A DNA stretch of 64,000 nucleotides from Streptacidiphilus fuscans (lineage in GTDB: Bacteria > Actinomycetota > Actinomycetes > Streptomycetales > Streptomycetaceae): contig NZ_JADPRT010000003.1 of NCBI RefSeq assembly GCF_015690355.1, positions 186,001 to 250,000 on the forward strand, in the 5' to 3' direction. Positions 51,539-63,900 of the stretch are shown piece by piece. Within the stretch, counting starts at the first letter, position 1. Each line of letters begins with the position of its first letter. The position numbers were made by a program, and so were the translations under genes. The notes under the pieces are model-generated. The model made no database searches. It had not been told where the DNA came from and saw nothing but the letters and a program-made list of their open reading frames with translations.

Positions 51539-53179
51539 TCACCGTACGAACAGGGACGCCTGGTTCGCAAGATGCAGGAAGTACTCAGGCAGCACGCCGA
51601 GGACCACGGTGACCACCGCACCCAGGGCGATCGCGGTCCCGGTCAGCGCGCTCGGCACGGCCACGGTCGGTCCGTCAGGACGCGGGTCCGAGAAGAACAT
51701 CAGCACGATGACCCGGATGTAGAAGAACGCCGCCACCGCCGAGGACAGCACACCGACGATGACCAGCGGCGTGGCGCCGCTGCCCGCCGCGGCCTGGAAC
51801 ACCGCGAACTTCCCGGTGAAGCCGGACGTCAGCGGGATGCCCGCGAAGGCCAGCAGGAAGAGCGCGAAGACCGCCGCCAGCAGCGGCGAGCGCCGCCCGA
51901 GACCGGCCCAGCGCGACAGGTGCGTCGCCTCCCCGTCCGCGTCCCGGACCAGGGTGACCACCGCGAAGGCGCCCAGGGTGACGAAGGAGTAGGCGGCCAG
52001 GTAGAAGAGCACCGCCGACAGCCCCGCCCGGTCCGTCGCGATGACGCCGGTGAGGATGAACCCCGCGTGCGCGACGGACGAGTACGCCAGCAGGCGCTTG
52101 ACGTCGGTCTGGGTCACCGCGATGACCGCACCGGCCACCATGGTGAGGATCGCCACGCCCCACATGACCGGCCGCCAGTCCCAGACCAGGCCGGGGAAGG
52201 CCACGTAGAGCAGCCGCAGCAGCGCGCCGAAGGCGGCCACCTTGGTCGCGGCGGCCATGAAGCCGGTGACAGGCGTCGGCGCGCCCTGGTAGACGTCCGG
52301 GGTCCACATGTGGAACGGGACCGCGCCGACCTTGAAGAGCAGGCCGACGCCCAGCATGGCCAGACCGATCAGCAGCAGCGCGTCGTTGCCGGTGCTCACC
52401 GCCAGCGCCGGGGTGACCGGCGCCCGGCCCTCGACCACCGCGGCGATCCCGCCCAGCTGGACCGTCCCCGCGTAGCCGTAGAGCAGCGCCAGGCCGAAGA
52501 GGAAGAACGCCGACGAGAACGCGCCGAGGAGGAAGTACTTGACCGCCGCCTCCTGCGACAGCAGCCGGCGACGGCGTGCCAGCGCGCAGAGCAGGTAGAG
52601 CGGGAGGGAGAAGACCTCCAGCGCCACGAACATGGTCAGCAGGTCCGAGGCGGCCGGGAAGAGCAGCATCCCGCCCACCGCGAACATGGTCAGCGGGTAC
52701 ACCTCGGTGGTGGCGAAGCCGGAGTTCGCCGCGCGCTTCTCCGGGTCGCTGCCGGGGACGGCCGCCGCCTGCGGGGCGAAGGAGTCGACCGGCGCTCCGG
52801 TCGACGACCTCGGCTCCAGCCGCCGCTCCGCGAATCCCAGCACGGCGACCACCGCGACCAGCGCGATCACGCCCTGGAGGAAGAGTGACGGACCGTCGAC
52901 GGCGACCGCGCCCATGGCGGCCAGGTCCGCCTTGTTGGTGGCGTAGCCCTGCGCGGCCAGTGTCACGATCAGCCCGAAGGCGGTGGCCAGGCCGACCAGC
53001 GCGATGCCGACCTGCACCCGGTACCGGTGCCGACGCGGAACGAAGGCCTCCGCCAGCACGCCGACCAGCGCGGCCGCGAAGACGGCGAGCATCGGCGACA
53101 ACTGCCAGTACTCGATGTGCGGCGCGGGGATGGGCGGCACGGTGGTGACCGCCGCCAGGGTGGTGAAATGCGCGCTCAC
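51539..53179 (-). CDS. nuoN: NADH-quinone oxidoreductase subunit N
   Basis: The 546-residue membrane protein has about 14 helices of the antiporter-like type, with the conserved lysine region near GVGLLFKVGAVPFHMWTPDVYQGAPT and LLAYSSVAHAGF. It is one of three proton-channel subunits of complex I. An inserted hydrophilic stretch (residues about 110-150) is not found in E. coli NuoN but is normal in actinobacteria. It is the last gene of the operon and overlaps nuoM by 4 bases. Confidence 0.96.
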   Translation of the reverse strand: MSAHFTTLAAVTTVPPIPAPHIEYWQLSPMLAVFAAALVGVLAEAFVPRRHRYRVQVGIALVGLATAFGLIVTLAAQGYATNKADLAAMGAVAVDGPSLFLQGVIALVAVVAVLGFAERRLEPRSSTGAPVDSFAPQAAAVPGSDPEKRAANSGFATTEVYPLTMFAVGGMLLFPAASDLLTMFVALEVFSLPLYLLCALARRRRLLSQEAAVKYFLLGAFSSAFFLFGLALLYGYAGTVQLGGIAAVVEGRAPVTPALAVSTGNDALLLIGLAMLGVGLLFKVGAVPFHMWTPDVYQGAPTPVTGFMAAATKVAAFGALLRLLYVAFPGLVWDWRPVMWGVAILTMVAGAVIAVTQTDVKRLLAYSSVAHAGFILTGVIATDRAGLSAVLFYLAAYSFVTLGAFAVVTLVRDADGEATHLSRWAGLGRRSPLLAAVFALFLLAFAGIPLTSGFTGKFAVFQAAAGSGATPLVIVGVLSSAVAAFFYIRVIVLMFFSDPRPDGPTVAVPSALTGTAIALGAVVTVVLGVLPEYFLHLANQASLFVR

Positions 53180-54798
53180 TGGCCGCCTCCCGAGTTGGTG
53201 GAACCAGCCGTGTTGGTGATGGCGACGTTGACGTGCGGGGCCGGGTCGGTGCGGCCGACCTGGGAGAGCGTGGTGTTGACCGACGGGTTGACGATGTCGG
53301 CGATGGGCTTCGGGTAGATGCCCAGCACCAGCAGCATCGCGATCAGCGGTGCCACGACCACGAGTTCACGGGCCTTCAGGTCGGCCACCTTCTCGTTGCC
53401 GGGCTTGACCGGACCGGTCATGGTGCGCTGGTAGAGCACCAGCACGTAGAGCGCGGCCAGGACGATGCCCGCCGTGGCGACGATGCCCAGCGCCGGGTAC
53501 CGCTCGAAGGTGCCGACCAGGACCAGGAACTCGCTGACGAACGGGCCGAGGCCGGGCAGCGACAGGATCGCCAGTCCGCCGACCAGGAACGTCCCCGCCA
53601 GCACCGGTGCGACCTTCTGCACCCCGCCGTAGTCGGAGATGAGCCGACTGCCGCGCCGCGACATCAGGAAGCCCGCCACCAGCAGCCACGCGGCCGTGGA
53701 GACACCGTGGTTGACCATGTAGAGGGTGGCTCCGGACTGGCCCTGACTGGTCAGCGCGAAGATGCCCAGGATGATGAAGCCGAAGTGCGAGATGGACGCG
53801 TAGGCGACCAGCCGCTTGATGTCCTTCTGACCCACCGCCAGCAGCGCGCCGTAGATGATGCTGATCACGGCCAGCACCAGGATCGTCGGCGCGAAGGTCT
53901 TGCTCGCCTGTGGGAAGAGCTGCAGGCAGAAGCGGAGCATCGCGAAGGTGCCGACCTTGTCGACCACGGCCGTGATCAGCACCGCCACGCCCGGCGTCGC
54001 CTCGCCCATGGCGTTGGGCAGCCAGGTGTGCAGCGGCCAGAGCGGCGCCTTGACCGCGAAGGCGAACATGAAGCCGAGGAACAGCGCGTTCTCCGCGACC
54101 GGCGAGAAGTGCAGCGTGCCGTTCTGCAGCGCGTCGGTGATGGCGACCAGGTCGAAGGTGTGGGTGATCGTGTAGAGCCCGACCACCGCCGCCAGCATCA
54201 CCAGGCCGCCGAGCAGGTTGTAGAGCAGGAACTTGACGGCCGCGTAGCTGCGCTGCTTCGCGTCCTCCCCCGCCGTCCGGTCGCCGAAGCCGCCGATCAG
54301 GAAGTACATCGGGATCAGCATGGCTTCGAAGAAGACGTAGAAGAGGAAGACGTCGGTGGCCTCGAAGGAGAGCACCACCATCGCCTCGACCGCCAGGATC
54401 AGGGCGAAGAAGCCCTGGGTGCGGCGGTTGCGCTCGAAGGTGCCCGAGTCGTCGGTGATCGGGTCGGCCTCGTGCCAGGACGCCAGCATCACGAACGGCA
54501 CCAGCACGGCCGTCAGCAGGACCAGCACCACCGCGATACCGTCGACGCCGAGGCTGTAGGAGATGCCGAACTGCGAGATCCAGCTGTGGTTCTCGGTCAT
54601 CTGGAAGCGCGCCCCGCCCGGCACGAACCGGGCGGTGACGATCGACGCGATCGCCAGCGTGGCGACGGAGAAGACCAGCGGCACGACCTTGTTGCGGTCC
54701 CTGCTGCGGGAGTTCGTCGCCGCGGGCAGGGCAGCCGTGACGATCGCACCGACGGCCGGGAGAGCCGCCGTAACGGTCAACCAAGGGAATGAACTCAT
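53176..54798 (-). CDS. nuoM: NADH-quinone oxidoreductase subunit M
   Basis: The 540-residue membrane protein has about 14 helices and the antiporter-like core with [25 protein letters not shown] and [14 protein letters not shown]. It forms a proton channel in the distal arm of complex I. The sequence ends with a hydrophilic Asn/Ser/Gly tail. It overlaps nuoL by 4 bases and nuoN by 4 bases, so translation is coupled. Confidence 0.97.
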   Translation of the reverse strand: MSSFPWLTVTAALPAVGAIVTAALPAATNSRSRDRNKVVPLVFSVATLAIASIVTARFVPGGARFQMTENHSWISQFGISYSLGVDGIAVVLVLLTAVLVPFVMLASWHEADPITDDSGTFERNRRTQGFFALILAVEAMVVLSFEATDVFLFYVFFEAMLIPMYFLIGGFGDRTAGEDAKQRSYAAVKFLLYNLLGGLVMLAAVVGLYTITHTFDLVAITDALQNGTLHFSPVAENALFLGFMFAFAVKAPLWPLHTWLPNAMGEATPGVAVLITAVVDKVGTFAMLRFCLQLFPQASKTFAPTILVLAVISIIYGALLAVGQKDIKRLVAYASISHFGFIILGIFALTSQGQSGATLYMVNHGVSTAAWLLVAGFLMSRRGSRLISDYGGVQKVAPVLAGTFLVGGLAILSLPGLGPFVSEFLVLVGTFERYPALGIVATAGIVLAALYVLVLYQRTMTGPVKPGNEKVADLKARELVVVAPLIAMLLVLGIYPKPIADIVNPSVNTTLSQVGRTDPAPHVNVAITNTAGSTNSGGGQ

Positions 54799-56693
54799 GC
54801 GACGGCCCTCATCAAAAGCGTCGTGGCGACCAGCACCAGCGCGCCGCCGAACATCGACAGGGCGTAGGAGCGGACATAACCGTTCTGGAGCTTGCGCACG
54901 CGGCCGGAGGTGCCGCCGACCAGCGCGGCGATGCCGTTGACCAGCCCGTCCAGGCCCTTGCCCTCCAGGTAGACCAGGAAGCGGGTCAGGTGCGAGCCGC
55001 CGCTGACCAGGACCACGTGGTTGAAGTCGTCCTGCAGCAGGTCGCGCCGGGCCGCCCGGGTGAGCGCCGAGCCCAGCGGCGGAACGGCCGGGACCGGCTT
55101 GCGCCCGTACATCATCCAGGCGACGGTGACGCCGAGGACCAGCACCACCATCGTCCCGATCGTCACCTCGGTGGTGCTCAGCGGCGAGTGGCCCTCCTGG
55201 TAACCCGTGACCGGCGAGAGCCAGTGGAGGAACGAGGAGTTCAGGTTGAAGAGGAAGCCGGCCAGAACCGAACCGACCGCCAGGACCGCCATCGGGATGC
55301 CCATCACCATCGGCGACTCGTGCGGGTGCGGCTCGTGGCCCTCAGCGTCCGGCTGCCAGCGCTTCTCGCCGAAGAAGGTCATCAGCATCACGCGGGTCAT
55401 GTAGAACGCGGTCACGGCCGCGCCGATGAGCGCGCAGGTGCCAAGGATCCAGCCCTCGGTGCCGCCGTGGCCGTAGGCCGCCTCGATGATCTTGTCCTTG
55501 GAGAAGAAGCCGGACAGACCGGGGAAGCCGATGATGGCCAGGTAGCCGAGGCCGAAGGTGACGAAGGTCAGCGGCATGTATTTCCGCAGCCCGCCGTACT
55601 TCCGCATGTCCACCTCGTCGTTCATGCCGTGCATGACCGATCCGGCGCCGAGGAAGAGCCCGGCCTTGAAGAAGCCGTGGGTGACCAGGTGCATGATCGC
55701 GAAGACGTAGCCGATCGGCCCCAGCCCGGCGGCCAGCACCATGTAGCCGATCTGCGACATGGTGGAACCGGCGAGCGCCTTCTTGATGTCGTCCTTGGCA
55801 CAACCGACGATGGCACCGAAGAGCAGCGTCACCGTGCCGACCACGACCGTCGCCAGCTGGGCCGTGGGCGCCAGGTTGAAGATGGCCGAGGAGCGGACGA
55901 TCAGGTAGACGCCGGCGGTCACCATGGTCGCCGCGTGGATCAGGGCCGAGACCGGGGTCGGGCCCTCCATCGCGTCCCCGAGCCAGGACTGCAGCGGCAC
56001 CTGAGCGGACTTGCCGCACGCGGCCAGCAGCAGCATCAGCCCGATGCCGGTGAGCGTCGCCTGGGTGGCCTGCGAGGCGTGCGCGAAGACAGGGGTGAAG
56101 GCGAAGGTGCCGAAGGTGGTGAACATCAGCATGACCGCGATGGACAGGCCGACGTCACCGACGCGGTTGACCAGGAACGCCTTCTTGGCGGCCGTCGCCG
56201 CGCTGGGCTTGTGCTGCCAGAAACCGATCAGCAGGTAGGACGCCAGGCCGACGCCCTCCCAACCGACGTAGAGCAGCAGGTAGTTGTCGGCCAGCACCAG
56301 CAGCAGCATGGCCGCGAGGAAGAGGTTGAGAAAGCCGAAGAACCGCCGGCGCTTCTCGTCGTGCGCCATGTACCCGATCGAGTACAGGTGGATCAGCGAG
56401 CCGACGCCCGTGATCAGCAGCACGAAGGTCATCGACAGCTGGTCCAGCTGGAACCCGACCTCGGCCTGGAAGCCGTTGACGGGAATCCAGGTGAACAGAT
56501 GGTCCGTGACGGTACGCCCGGACACAGGACGGCCCAACATCTGGAAGAAGAGCGCCAGCCCGACGCCGAAGGAGGCGAAGGCGGCGACGGTACCGAGCAG
56601 GTGCCCGACTCCGTCGAGGCGGCGTCCGCCGAGGAGCAGCAGGGCAGCTCCCAGCAGCGGCACCGCGACCAGTACGGGGATGAGATTGTCCAC
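54795..56693 (-). CDS. nuoL: NADH-quinone oxidoreductase subunit L
   Basis: The 632-residue protein has about 16 helices, with the channel core [33 protein letters not shown] and the long lateral helix toward the C-terminus that spans the other antiporter-like subunits. It is the most distal proton channel of complex I. The length agrees with actinobacterial NuoL. Its start is 19 bases after the nuoK stop, the only non-overlapping junction in this part of the operon. Confidence 0.97.
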   Translation of the reverse strand: MDNLIPVLVAVPLLGAALLLLGGRRLDGVGHLLGTVAAFASFGVGLALFFQMLGRPVSGRTVTDHLFTWIPVNGFQAEVGFQLDQLSMTFVLLITGVGSLIHLYSIGYMAHDEKRRRFFGFLNLFLAAMLLLVLADNYLLLYVGWEGVGLASYLLIGFWQHKPSAATAAKKAFLVNRVGDVGLSIAVMLMFTTFGTFAFTPVFAHASQATQATLTGIGLMLLLAACGKSAQVPLQSWLGDAMEGPTPVSALIHAATMVTAGVYLIVRSSAIFNLAPTAQLATVVVGTVTLLFGAIVGCAKDDIKKALAGSTMSQIGYMVLAAGLGPIGYVFAIMHLVTHGFFKAGLFLGAGSVMHGMNDEVDMRKYGGLRKYMPLTFVTFGLGYLAIIGFPGLSGFFSKDKIIEAAYGHGGTEGWILGTCALIGAAVTAFYMTRVMLMTFFGEKRWQPDAEGHEPHPHESPMVMGIPMAVLAVGSVLAGFLFNLNSSFLHWLSPVTGYQEGHSPLSTTEVTIGTMVVLVLGVTVAWMMYGRKPVPAVPPLGSALTRAARRDLLQDDFNHVVLVSGGSHLTRFLVYLEGKGLDGLVNGIAALVGGTSGRVRKLQNGYVRSYALSMFGGALVLVATTLLMRAVA

Positions 56694-56712
56694 GGTCAGT
56701 CAGCCTCCGCCG

Positions 56713-57012
56713 CTACAGCTTCATGAGGTTGGTGTCGTCGACCGAGGCCGAGTGACGGGTGCGGAAGACACTCACGATGATGGCGAGACCGACGACCACC
56801 TCGGCCGCCGCGACCACCATCGTGAAGAAGGCGATGATCTGCCCGTCCAGGTTGCCGTGCAGCCGGGAGAAGGTGACCAGGGCCAGGTTGCAGGCGTTGA
56901 GCATCAGCTCCACGCACATGAACAGCACGATCGCGTTGCGCCGCACCAGCACGCCGACGGCGCCAATGGTGAAGAGCAGGGCCGCGAGGTACAGGTAGTT
57001 GACGGGGTTCAC
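56713..57012 (-). CDS. nuoK: NADH-quinone oxidoreductase subunit K
   Basis: The 99-residue protein has three membrane helices with the conserved glutamates in [16 protein letters not shown] and in [13 protein letters not shown], which take part in proton transfer between the quinone site and the channels. The length is standard. The ATG overlaps the nuoJ stop by 4 bases. Confidence 0.97.
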   Translation of the reverse strand: MNPVNYLYLAALLFTIGAVGVLVRRNAIVLFMCVELMLNACNLALVTFSRLHGNLDGQIIAFFTMVVAAAEVVVGLAIIVSVFRTRHSASVDDTNLMKL

Positions 57013-57881
57013 TGCTGCTCCTCCTGCCCCTCTTCGTTCGCTTCCAGCTCGTCCTGGGCCCGGTCCAGCTGGGCCAGTTCGGTGCCGGAGCGCGACTTGG
57101 GCGTCTTCCGGCCCAGCCGGGCGGCGGTGCCGGTCTCCAGCTCGCCCATCCGGCGCAGCAGGTCCGTGCCGACGCGGCGCATCTGGCCGCGCTGACGCAG
57201 CGTCGGGTTGACGCTGATCTCGGCCGGGCTGCCGTCCGGCAGCAGGCCGGGCACGTCCACCGCGTTGTGCCGGGCGTAGACGCCGGGCGCGGGCAGCGGC
57301 GTGACCTGCTGGCCCAACCGGACCCGCTGCTCGGCCAGGTCACGCTGGCTCTGGCGGACCTCGGTGGCCTCGCGGTGCGTCAGCACCATCGCGCCGACCG
57401 CCGCCGTGATCAGCAGTGCGCCGGTGACCTCGAAGGCCCAGACGTACTGGGTGAAGATCAGCCGGGCCAGGCCCTGGACGTTGCCGCCCGAGGCCTGGTT
57501 GGCCGCGCCGACGCCGGTGAAGTTCCGCAGGTGCGCGTTGGCGATGCCCGCCATCAGCAGCACGCCGAAGCCGATCCCGCCGACCACCGCCGCGACCCGC
57601 TGGCCCCTGAGCGTCTCCTTGACCGAGTCGGCCGAGGTGACGCCGACCAGCATCACGACGAAGAGGAAGAGCATCATGATCGCGCCGGTGTAGACGACGA
57701 TCTGGACGATGCCGAGGAAGACCGCGCCCTCGGCCATGTAACAGATCGCCAGCGCGATCATCGTCGCTGCCAGGCAGAGCGCGGAGTGCACCGCCTTGCG
57801 CATCAGCACCATGCCCAGCGCGCCGCCGACCGCGATCACCGCCAGCACCCAGAACTGGACGGCCTCTCCGGTGGAGGTCAT
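57009..57881 (-). CDS. nuoJ: NADH-quinone oxidoreductase subunit J
   Basis: The 290-residue protein has five helices in residues 1-170, including the pi-bulge helix region [20 protein letters not shown] near residue 60. A hydrophilic C-terminal extension of about 100 residues (positively charged, ending in EEGQEEQQ) goes beyond the E. coli subunit and is usual in Streptomyces. It overlaps nuoI and nuoK by 4 bases each. Confidence 0.95.
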   Translation of the reverse strand: MTSTGEAVQFWVLAVIAVGGALGMVLMRKAVHSALCLAATMIALAICYMAEGAVFLGIVQIVVYTGAIMMLFLFVVMLVGVTSADSVKETLRGQRVAAVVGGIGFGVLLMAGIANAHLRNFTGVGAANQASGGNVQGLARLIFTQYVWAFEVTGALLITAAVGAMVLTHREATEVRQSQRDLAEQRVRLGQQVTPLPAPGVYARHNAVDVPGLLPDGSPAEISVNPTLRQRGQMRRVGTDLLRRMGELETGTAARLGRKTPKSRSGTELAQLDRAQDELEANEEGQEEQQ

Positions 57882-58513
57882 GCCGTCACCTCGCTCTGTT
57901 CCTCAGCCTGGTCAGCCCGGTCGGCATGGTCGGCCTCGTCGGCCTCGTCGGCCTGGTCCGGCTGCTCGCCCTTGCTGACGGCGACCTGGCGCACCGTGCC
58001 CGGGGCCGCCTCGGTGACGTGGCCCTGGTAGTAGTCGCGCTCGTCCATGCCCGGGAAGATCGAGTGGGGCGAGTCGACCATGCCCTCGGTGAGTCCGGCG
58101 AGCAGCTCCTCCTTGGTGTAGATGAGCGACTCGCGGGAACTGTCGGCCAGTTCGTACTCGTTGGTCATGGTGAGCGCCCTGGTCGGGCAGGCCTCGATGC
58201 AGAGTCCGCAGAGGATGCAGCGGGCGTAGTTGATCTGGTAGACCCGCCCGTACCGCTCGCCCGGCGAGTAGCGCTCCTCGTCGGTGTTGTCCGCGCCCTC
58301 GACGTAGATGGCGTCCGCCGGGCAGGCCCACGCGCAGAGCTCGCAGCCGACGCACTTCTCCAGCCCGTCCGGGTGCCGGTTGAGCTGGTGCCGGCCGTGG
58401 AACCTGGGCGCGGTGGGCTTCTTGTACTCCGGATACTGCTCGGTCAGGCGCTTCTTGAACATGGCCTTGAAGGTCACGCCGAAGCCTGCGGCGGGTCCCA
58501 ACATGTCAGGCAC
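57878..58513 (-). CDS. nuoI: NADH-quinone oxidoreductase subunit I
   Basis: The 211-residue protein has two 4Fe-4S ferredoxin motifs, [12 protein letters not shown] near residue 56 and [12 protein letters not shown] near residue 100, which bind clusters N6a and N6b on the path to quinone. The C-terminal 40 residues ([20 protein letters not shown] region) form an acidic repetitive tail encoded by short DNA repeats at 57895-57965. It overlaps nuoH by 8 bases. Confidence 0.96.
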   Translation of the reverse strand: MPDMLGPAAGFGVTFKAMFKKRLTEQYPEYKKPTAPRFHGRHQLNRHPDGLEKCVGCELCAWACPADAIYVEGADNTDEERYSPGERYGRVYQINYARCILCGLCIEACPTRALTMTNEYELADSSRESLIYTKEELLAGLTEGMVDSPHSIFPGMDERDYYQGHVTEAAPGTVRQVAVSKGEQPDQADEADEADHADRADQAEEQSEVTA

Positions 58514-59864
58514 CGTCGTCTCCCTTCAGTGCGGGAACGGTCGGAACGGCTTGCTCACCGCTGCGCGAGGGCCGCCTGGGCACGGCCGGAAGCTGCTGGC
58601 CCGGCATCGGCGGGACCGGGAAGCCGCCCGCCATCGGGTCGAACGCCTCGGGTCCGCCGACTCCCACGCCGGACGCCGCGGGCTCCGCGCCCTTCTTCGG
58701 CCGCAGCATGTCGACCAGCAGCGAGAGCAGCAGCAGCGCGATCACCCCGCCGCCGACGTAGAGGACGATGTGGGAGAAGTTGTAGCCCTGGTCGCGCAGC
58801 GCCCGGACGGTGGCGACCATGACCAGCCACACGAGCGAGACCGGGATCAGCACCTTCCAGCCCAGCTTCATGAACTGGTCGTAGCGCAGCCGGGGCAGCG
58901 TGCCGCGCAGCCAGATGAAGACGAAGAGCAGCAGCTGGATCTTGACGATCAGCCAGAGCATCGGCCACCAACCGTGGTTGGCCCCCGCCCAGAAGGCGGT
59001 GATCGGCCACGGCGCGCGCCAGCCGCCCAGGAACATCACGCTGGCCACGGCCGAGACCGTCACCATGTTGATGTACTCGGCCAGCATGAACATCGCGAAC
59101 TTCAGCGAGGAGTACTCGGTGTTGAAGCCGCCGACCAGCTCGCCCTCGGCCTCCGGGAGGTCGAACGGCGCGCGGTTGGTCTCACCGACCATCGACACCA
59201 GGTAGACCAGGAAGCTCACCGGCAGCAGGCAGGCGAACCAGGTCTTCGACTGCGCGTCCACGATCGCCGAGGTCGACATCGACCCGGAGTAGAGGAAGAC
59301 GGCCGCGAAGCTCAGACCCATCGCGATCTCGTACGACACCATCTGCGCCGCCGAGCGGAGCCCGCCGAGCAGCGGGTAGGTCGAGCCGGAGGCCCAACCG
59401 GCCAGCACGATGCCGTAGATGCCGATCGAGGCGGTGGCCAGGATGAACAGGATACCGACGGGCAGGTCGGTCAGCTGCATCGTGGTCCGGGTGCCGAAGA
59501 TGGAGATCTCGTGGTCGGCCGGGCCGAACGGGATCACCGCGAAGGCCATGAAGGCCGGCATCGCGGAGAGCACCGGGGCCAGGATGAAGACCGCCTTGTC
59601 GGCGGCGCTGACGACCAGGTCCTCCTTGAGCGCCAGCTTCACGCCGTCGGCCAGGCTCTGCAGCATGCCCCAGGGGCCGTGCCGGTTGGGGCCGATGCGC
59701 AGCTGCATCCAGGCGACGACCTTGCGCTCCCAGACGATGGCGATCAGCACCGTCAGCACCAGGAACGCGAAGCAGAACACCGCCTTCAGCAGCACCAGCC
59801 ACCAGGGGTCCAGGCCGAAGAAGGAGAGGTCCTCGGCCGCGAGTTGCACCGAGTGAGGCATCAT
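58506..59864 (-). CDS. nuoH: NADH-quinone oxidoreductase subunit H
   Basis: The 452-residue membrane protein has eight to nine helices and the quinone-site loop with [21 protein letters not shown] near residue 50 and [20 protein letters not shown] near 230. It forms part of the quinone chamber. A hydrophilic C-terminal extension of about 60 residues is present. It overlaps nuoG by 4 bases and nuoI by 8. Confidence 0.96.
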   Translation of the reverse strand: MMPHSVQLAAEDLSFFGLDPWWLVLLKAVFCFAFLVLTVLIAIVWERKVVAWMQLRIGPNRHGPWGMLQSLADGVKLALKEDLVVSAADKAVFILAPVLSAMPAFMAFAVIPFGPADHEISIFGTRTTMQLTDLPVGILFILATASIGIYGIVLAGWASGSTYPLLGGLRSAAQMVSYEIAMGLSFAAVFLYSGSMSTSAIVDAQSKTWFACLLPVSFLVYLVSMVGETNRAPFDLPEAEGELVGGFNTEYSSLKFAMFMLAEYINMVTVSAVASVMFLGGWRAPWPITAFWAGANHGWWPMLWLIVKIQLLLFVFIWLRGTLPRLRYDQFMKLGWKVLIPVSLVWLVMVATVRALRDQGYNFSHIVLYVGGGVIALLLLSLLVDMLRPKKGAEPAASGVGVGGPEAFDPMAGGFPVPPMPGQQLPAVPRRPSRSGEQAVPTVPALKGDDGA

Positions 59865-62485
59865 CGCTGCTCCTCCATGCCGTCCGTGTCCATGCCTTCC
59901 GTGCCTTCGTTGGCTTCGTTGACTTCGGTGCCGTCGTTGTTGGCCGACCCCAGCGCGACGATCCGTCCCGGGACGGCGCCGAGCGCCCGCGCCGCGGAGC
60001 GCGCAGTGCCGTTGTCCGCCTTGCCGGCGCCCGCGGTGGAGTTGAGCGGGATCCAGACCACCCGGTCCGGCAGCTCGGCCGTGATCGCCAGTGGCAGCGT
60101 GACGCTGCCCGCCGGGCCGGTGACGGTGAGCGGCGCGCCGTCGGCGACGCCGACCTCGGCCGCCGTGGCGGGCGAGAGCCGGGCCACCGCCGGGTGCCGG
60201 GTGCCGGCCAGGGCGGTGTCGCCCTGCTGCAGCACGCCGTTGTCGAGCAGCTGCCGCCAGCCGGCCAGCACCGCCTCGCCCGCGCTGGGACGCGGCAGCG
60301 GCCGGGCCAGCTCGACCGGGGCGTCGGCGCGCTCGCCGCGCCAGGGCCCGAGGGCGTCCAGCTCGCGCCGGGCGGCCGTCAGGTCCGGCAAGCCGAGGTG
60401 CTTGTCCATGGCGTCGGCCAGCATGTGCAGCACCCGGAGGTCGTCCTCCAGGTGACGTTGCGTCATCTGGTCGGGCTTGAGCGCCACTTCGAAGAAGCGG
60501 GCGCGGCCCTCCCAGTCCAGGAAGGTGCCCGCCTTCTCGGCGACCGCCGCCACCGGCAGCACCACGTCCGCCCGTTCGGTGACCGCGCTGGGCCGCAGCT
60601 CCAGGCTGACCACGAAGCCGACCCTCTCCAGCGCCGCCTCGGCGGCGGCCGGGTCGGGCAGGTCGTCCGTCTCGACGCCGCCGACCAGCAGCGCGTCGAG
60701 CTCGCCCCCGGCCGCGGCCGCGAGGATGCCGGTGGTGTCGCGTCCGTGGCGGGGCGGCAGTTCGGCCAGGCCCCAGGCGGCGGCGACCTCTCGGCGCGCC
60801 TCCGGGTCGGTGGCCGGACGGCCGCCGGGCAGCAGGCCGGGCAGGGCTCCCGCCTCGACCGCGCCGCGCTCACCCGCCCGACGCGGGATCCAGGCCAACT
60901 GGGCTCCGGCCAGCCGGGCCAGCCGCAGTGCGGCGCTGTATCCGCCCGCGCTGCCTGCCAGCCGCTCGCCGACCAGCACCACCGCACCCGGCTCGCGTAG
61001 CCTGCGCGCCGCCTCGCCCGCGTCGCCGTCCAGGGGCTCGCCCTCGGCGAGCGCCTCCAGCCACTCGGCCTCGGTGCCCGGCGCGGCCGGGAGCAGCGTC
61101 CCGTCCAGCTTGGTCAGCCCGCGCGAGGCGTGGGTCGCGATCGCGTAGACCTTCAGGCCCTGCTTCCGCGCTGCCTTGCGCAGCCGCAGGAAGACGATCG
61201 GCGACTCCTCCTCGGGCTCGAAGCCCACCAGCAGGACCGTTTTCGCGTTCTCCAGCGCCGCGTAGTCGACGGCGGCCTTCCCGCCTGTGGACCTGCCGTC
61301 CAGGTCCACGCCGTGCCCGGCGACGGCGGCGGCCAGGAACTCGGCCTCCTCCGCGCTGTGCACGCGTGCCCGGAAGTCGACGTCGTTGGTGCCGAGCGCG
61401 ACCCGGGCGAACTTGGCGTAGGCGTACGCGTCCTCGACCGTCGCCCGGCCACCCACGAGTACACCCGCCCTCGACACACCCGCGCGCGCCGCTCCCGGAC
61501 GCTTCTGGGCCAGCCCGCGTGCGGCGGCGGCCAGCGCCTCCGGCCAGGACGCGGGTTCCAGCTCGCCCGTCTCGGCGTTGCGCAGCAGCGGGGTCCGGAT
61601 CCGGTCCGGCAGCTGCGCGTAGCGGAACGCGAAGCGGCCCTTGTCGCAGCTCCACTCCTCGTTCACCGCCGGGTCGTCCCCGGCCTGACGCCGCATCACC
61701 TTGCCGCGCCGGTGGTCGGTCCGCGTCGCGCAGCCGCTCGCGCAGTGCTCGCAGACGCTCGCCGAGGAGCTGAGGTCGAACGGCCGCGACCGGAACCGGT
61801 ACGCCGCCGAGGTCAGCGCGCCGACCGGGCAGATCTGGATGGTGTTGCCGGAGAAGTACGACCGGAAGTCGTCCCCCGCCCCGATGCCGACCTGCTGGAG
61901 CGCTCCACGCTCCACCAGGTCGATGAACGGGTCACCGGCGATCTGCTCACTGAACCGGGTGCAGCGGGCGCAGAGCACGCAGCGCTCGCGGTCCAGCAGC
62001 ACCTGGGTGCTGATCGGCATCGGCTTCTCGTAGGTCCGCTTGACGCCGTCGAACCGGCTGTCGCTCTGACCGTGCGAGAGCGCCTGGTTCTGCAGCGGGC
62101 ACTCGCCGCCCTTGTCGCAGACCGGACAGTCAAGCGGGTGGTTGATCAGCAACAGCTCCATCACACCGCGCTGGGACTTCTCCGCGACGGGTGAGGTGAG
62201 TTGGGACTTCACCACCATCCCGTCGGTGCACTCGATGGTGCACGAGGCCACCGGCTTGCGCTGGCCCTCCACCTCGACGATGCACTGACGGCAGGCGCCG
62301 ACCGGGGCCAGCAGCGGGTGGTCGCAGAAGCGCGGGATCTCGACGCCGATCATCTCGGCGGCGCGGATGACCAGGGTGCCCTTGGGCACCTTCACCTCGA
62401 CGCCGTCGATGGTGACGGTCAGGAGGTCGGGCCGCGCCTCCGCGCCGCCCTTCGTACCGTCCTTTTCGGGGACCGTTGCGGTCAC
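59861..62485 (-). CDS. nuoG: NADH-quinone oxidoreductase subunit G
   Basis: The 874-residue protein begins with a 2Fe-2S domain ([15 protein letters not shown] near residue 54), then [16 protein letters not shown] (cluster with a His ligand), [16 protein letters not shown], and a fourth set [12 protein letters not shown] near residue 240 that belongs to the molybdopterin-oxidoreductase-like part. It carries electrons from NuoF toward the quinone arm. The C-terminal half has the decayed molybdopterin fold. It ends in an unusual acidic Asn/Glu/Gly repeat region. Confidence 0.96.
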   Translation of the reverse strand: MTATVPEKDGTKGGAEARPDLLTVTIDGVEVKVPKGTLVIRAAEMIGVEIPRFCDHPLLAPVGACRQCIVEVEGQRKPVASCTIECTDGMVVKSQLTSPVAEKSQRGVMELLLINHPLDCPVCDKGGECPLQNQALSHGQSDSRFDGVKRTYEKPMPISTQVLLDRERCVLCARCTRFSEQIAGDPFIDLVERGALQQVGIGAGDDFRSYFSGNTIQICPVGALTSAAYRFRSRPFDLSSSASVCEHCASGCATRTDHRRGKVMRRQAGDDPAVNEEWSCDKGRFAFRYAQLPDRIRTPLLRNAETGELEPASWPEALAAAARGLAQKRPGAARAGVSRAGVLVGGRATVEDAYAYAKFARVALGTNDVDFRARVHSAEEAEFLAAAVAGHGVDLDGRSTGGKAAVDYAALENAKTVLLVGFEPEEESPIVFLRLRKAARKQGLKVYAIATHASRGLTKLDGTLLPAAPGTEAEWLEALAEGEPLDGDAGEAARRLREPGAVVLVGERLAGSAGGYSAALRLARLAGAQLAWIPRRAGERGAVEAGALPGLLPGGRPATDPEARREVAAAWGLAELPPRHGRDTTGILAAAAGGELDALLVGGVETDDLPDPAAAEAALERVGFVVSLELRPSAVTERADVVLPVAAVAEKAGTFLDWEGRARFFEVALKPDQMTQRHLEDDLRVLHMLADAMDKHLGLPDLTAARRELDALGPWRGERADAPVELARPLPRPSAGEAVLAGWRQLLDNGVLQQGDTALAGTRHPAVARLSPATAAEVGVADGAPLTVTGPAGSVTLPLAITAELPDRVVWIPLNSTAGAGKADNGTARSAARALGAVPGRIVALGSANNDGTEVNEANEGTEGMDTDGMEEQR

Positions 62486-63900
62486 GCCAGCACTCCGTTC
62501 TCGCTCGGGTCAAGGTCGCCGTGCGCTGCTCGGTCTCCCGGTGGGTCGTCAGGGCTCTGCCTGCCGGAAGCCGAGGACCGCCGTCCCCGCGTCCCCGCCC
62601 AGACCGTCGAGGCCGCCGGGTCGAACGGGCAGCGGCGCTCGCGCAGGTGCTGCTCGTACTCGTCCCGGAAGTACTGCAGCGAGGAGAAGATCGGGCTGGC
62701 CGCGCCGTCGCCGAGCGCGCAGAAGGACTTGCCGTTGATGTTGTCGGCGATGTCCTGCAGCTTCTCCAGGTCGCCCGGCTCGCCCTCGCCCGCCTCGATC
62801 CGGCGCAGCAACTGGACCAGCCAGTAGGTGCCTTCACGGCAGGGCGTGCACTTGCCGCAGGACTCGTGGGCGTAGAACTCGGTCCACCGGGTCACCGCCC
62901 GGACCACGCAGGTCGTCTCGTCGAAGACCTGCAGCGCCTTGGTGCCCAGCATCGAACCCGCCGCGCCGACACCCTCGTAGTCGAGCGGCACGTCCAGGTG
63001 CTGGTCGGTGAACATCGGCGTCGACGACCCGCCCGGCGTCCAGAACTTGAGCCGGTGACCCTCGCGGACGCCGCCGCTGATCTCCAGCAGCTGCCGCAGC
63101 GTGACGCCGAGCGGCGCCTCGTACTGGCCGGGGTTGGTCACGTGTCCGGAGAGCGAGTAGAGCGTGAAGCCGGGCGACTTCTCGCTGCCCATCGAACGGA
63201 ACCAGTCCTTGCCCTTGTGCAGGATCGCCGGGACCGACGCGATCGACTCCACGTTGTTGACCACCGTCGGGCAGGCGTAGAGACCGGCGACGGCCGGGAA
63301 CGGCGGCCGGAGCCTCGGCTGGCCGCGACGGCCTTCGAGCGAGTCGAGCAGCGCCGTCTCCTCGCCGCAGATGTACGCGCCCGCGCCCGCGTGGACGGTG
63401 ATGTCCAGGTCGAAGCCGCTGCCGAGCACGTTCTGCCCGAGGTAGCCCGCCTCGTACGCCTCGGCCACCGCCGCGTGCAGGCGGCGCAGCACCGGCACGG
63501 TCTCGCCGCGCAGGTAGATGAAGGCGTGGCTGCAGCGGATCGCCCAGCTGGCGATGATCATGCCCTCGATCAGCGAGTGCGGGTTGGCGAAGAGCAGCGG
63601 GATGTCCTTGCAGGTGCCCGGCTCGGACTCGTCCGCGTTGACCACCAGGTAGTGCGGCTTGCCGTCGCCCTGCGGGATGAACTGCCACTTCATGCCCGTC
63701 GGGAAGCCCGCGCCGCCGCGACCGCGCAGGCCCGCGTCCTTGACCAGGGCGATGACGGCGTCCGGGTCCATCCGCAGCGCCTCGTGCAGGCCCTTGTAGC
63801 CGTCGTGCGCGCGGTAGGTCGCAAGCGTCCAGGGCTTCTCGTCGTCCCAGGTCGCCGACAGGACCGGGGAGAGCAGCTTCTCCGGGTGCGTCGCGGTCAT
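62482..63900 (-). CDS. nuoF: NADH-quinone oxidoreductase subunit F
   Basis: The 472-residue protein binds NADH and FMN at [16 protein letters not shown] near residue 60 and [20 protein letters not shown] near 175, and cluster N3 through [15 protein letters not shown] near 355. It takes electrons from NADH at the tip of complex I. A C-terminal extension of about 50 residues (rich in Arg, Ser, Asp) follows the core. It overlaps nuoG and nuoE by 4 bases each. Confidence 0.97.
   Translation of the reverse strand: MTATHPEKLLSPVLSATWDDEKPWTLATYRAHDGYKGLHEALRMDPDAVIALVKDAGLRGRGGAGFPTGMKWQFIPQGDGKPHYLVVNADESEPGTCKDIPLLFANPHSLIEGMIIASWAIRCSHAFIYLRGETVPVLRRLHAAVAEAYEAGYLGQNVLGSGFDLDITVHAGAGAYICGEETALLDSLEGRRGQPRLRPPFPAVAGLYACPTVVNNVESIASVPAILHKGKDWFRSMGSEKSPGFTLYSLSGHVTNPGQYEAPLGVTLRQLLEISGGVREGHRLKFWTPGGSSTPMFTDQHLDVPLDYEGVGAAGSMLGTKALQVFDETTCVVRAVTRWTEFYAHESCGKCTPCREGTYWLVQLLRRIEAGEGEPGDLEKLQDIADNINGKSFCALGDGAASPIFSSLQYFRDEYEQHLRERRCPFDPAASTVWAGTRGRRSSASGRQSPDDPPGDRAAHGDLDPSENGVLA

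Noticed and set aside
57895-57965. Tandem repeat GGTCGGCCTCGTCGGCCT region as a functional DNA element
   Set aside because: The repeats encode the acidic repetitive C-terminal tail of NuoI, so a protein-level low-complexity explanation is enough.
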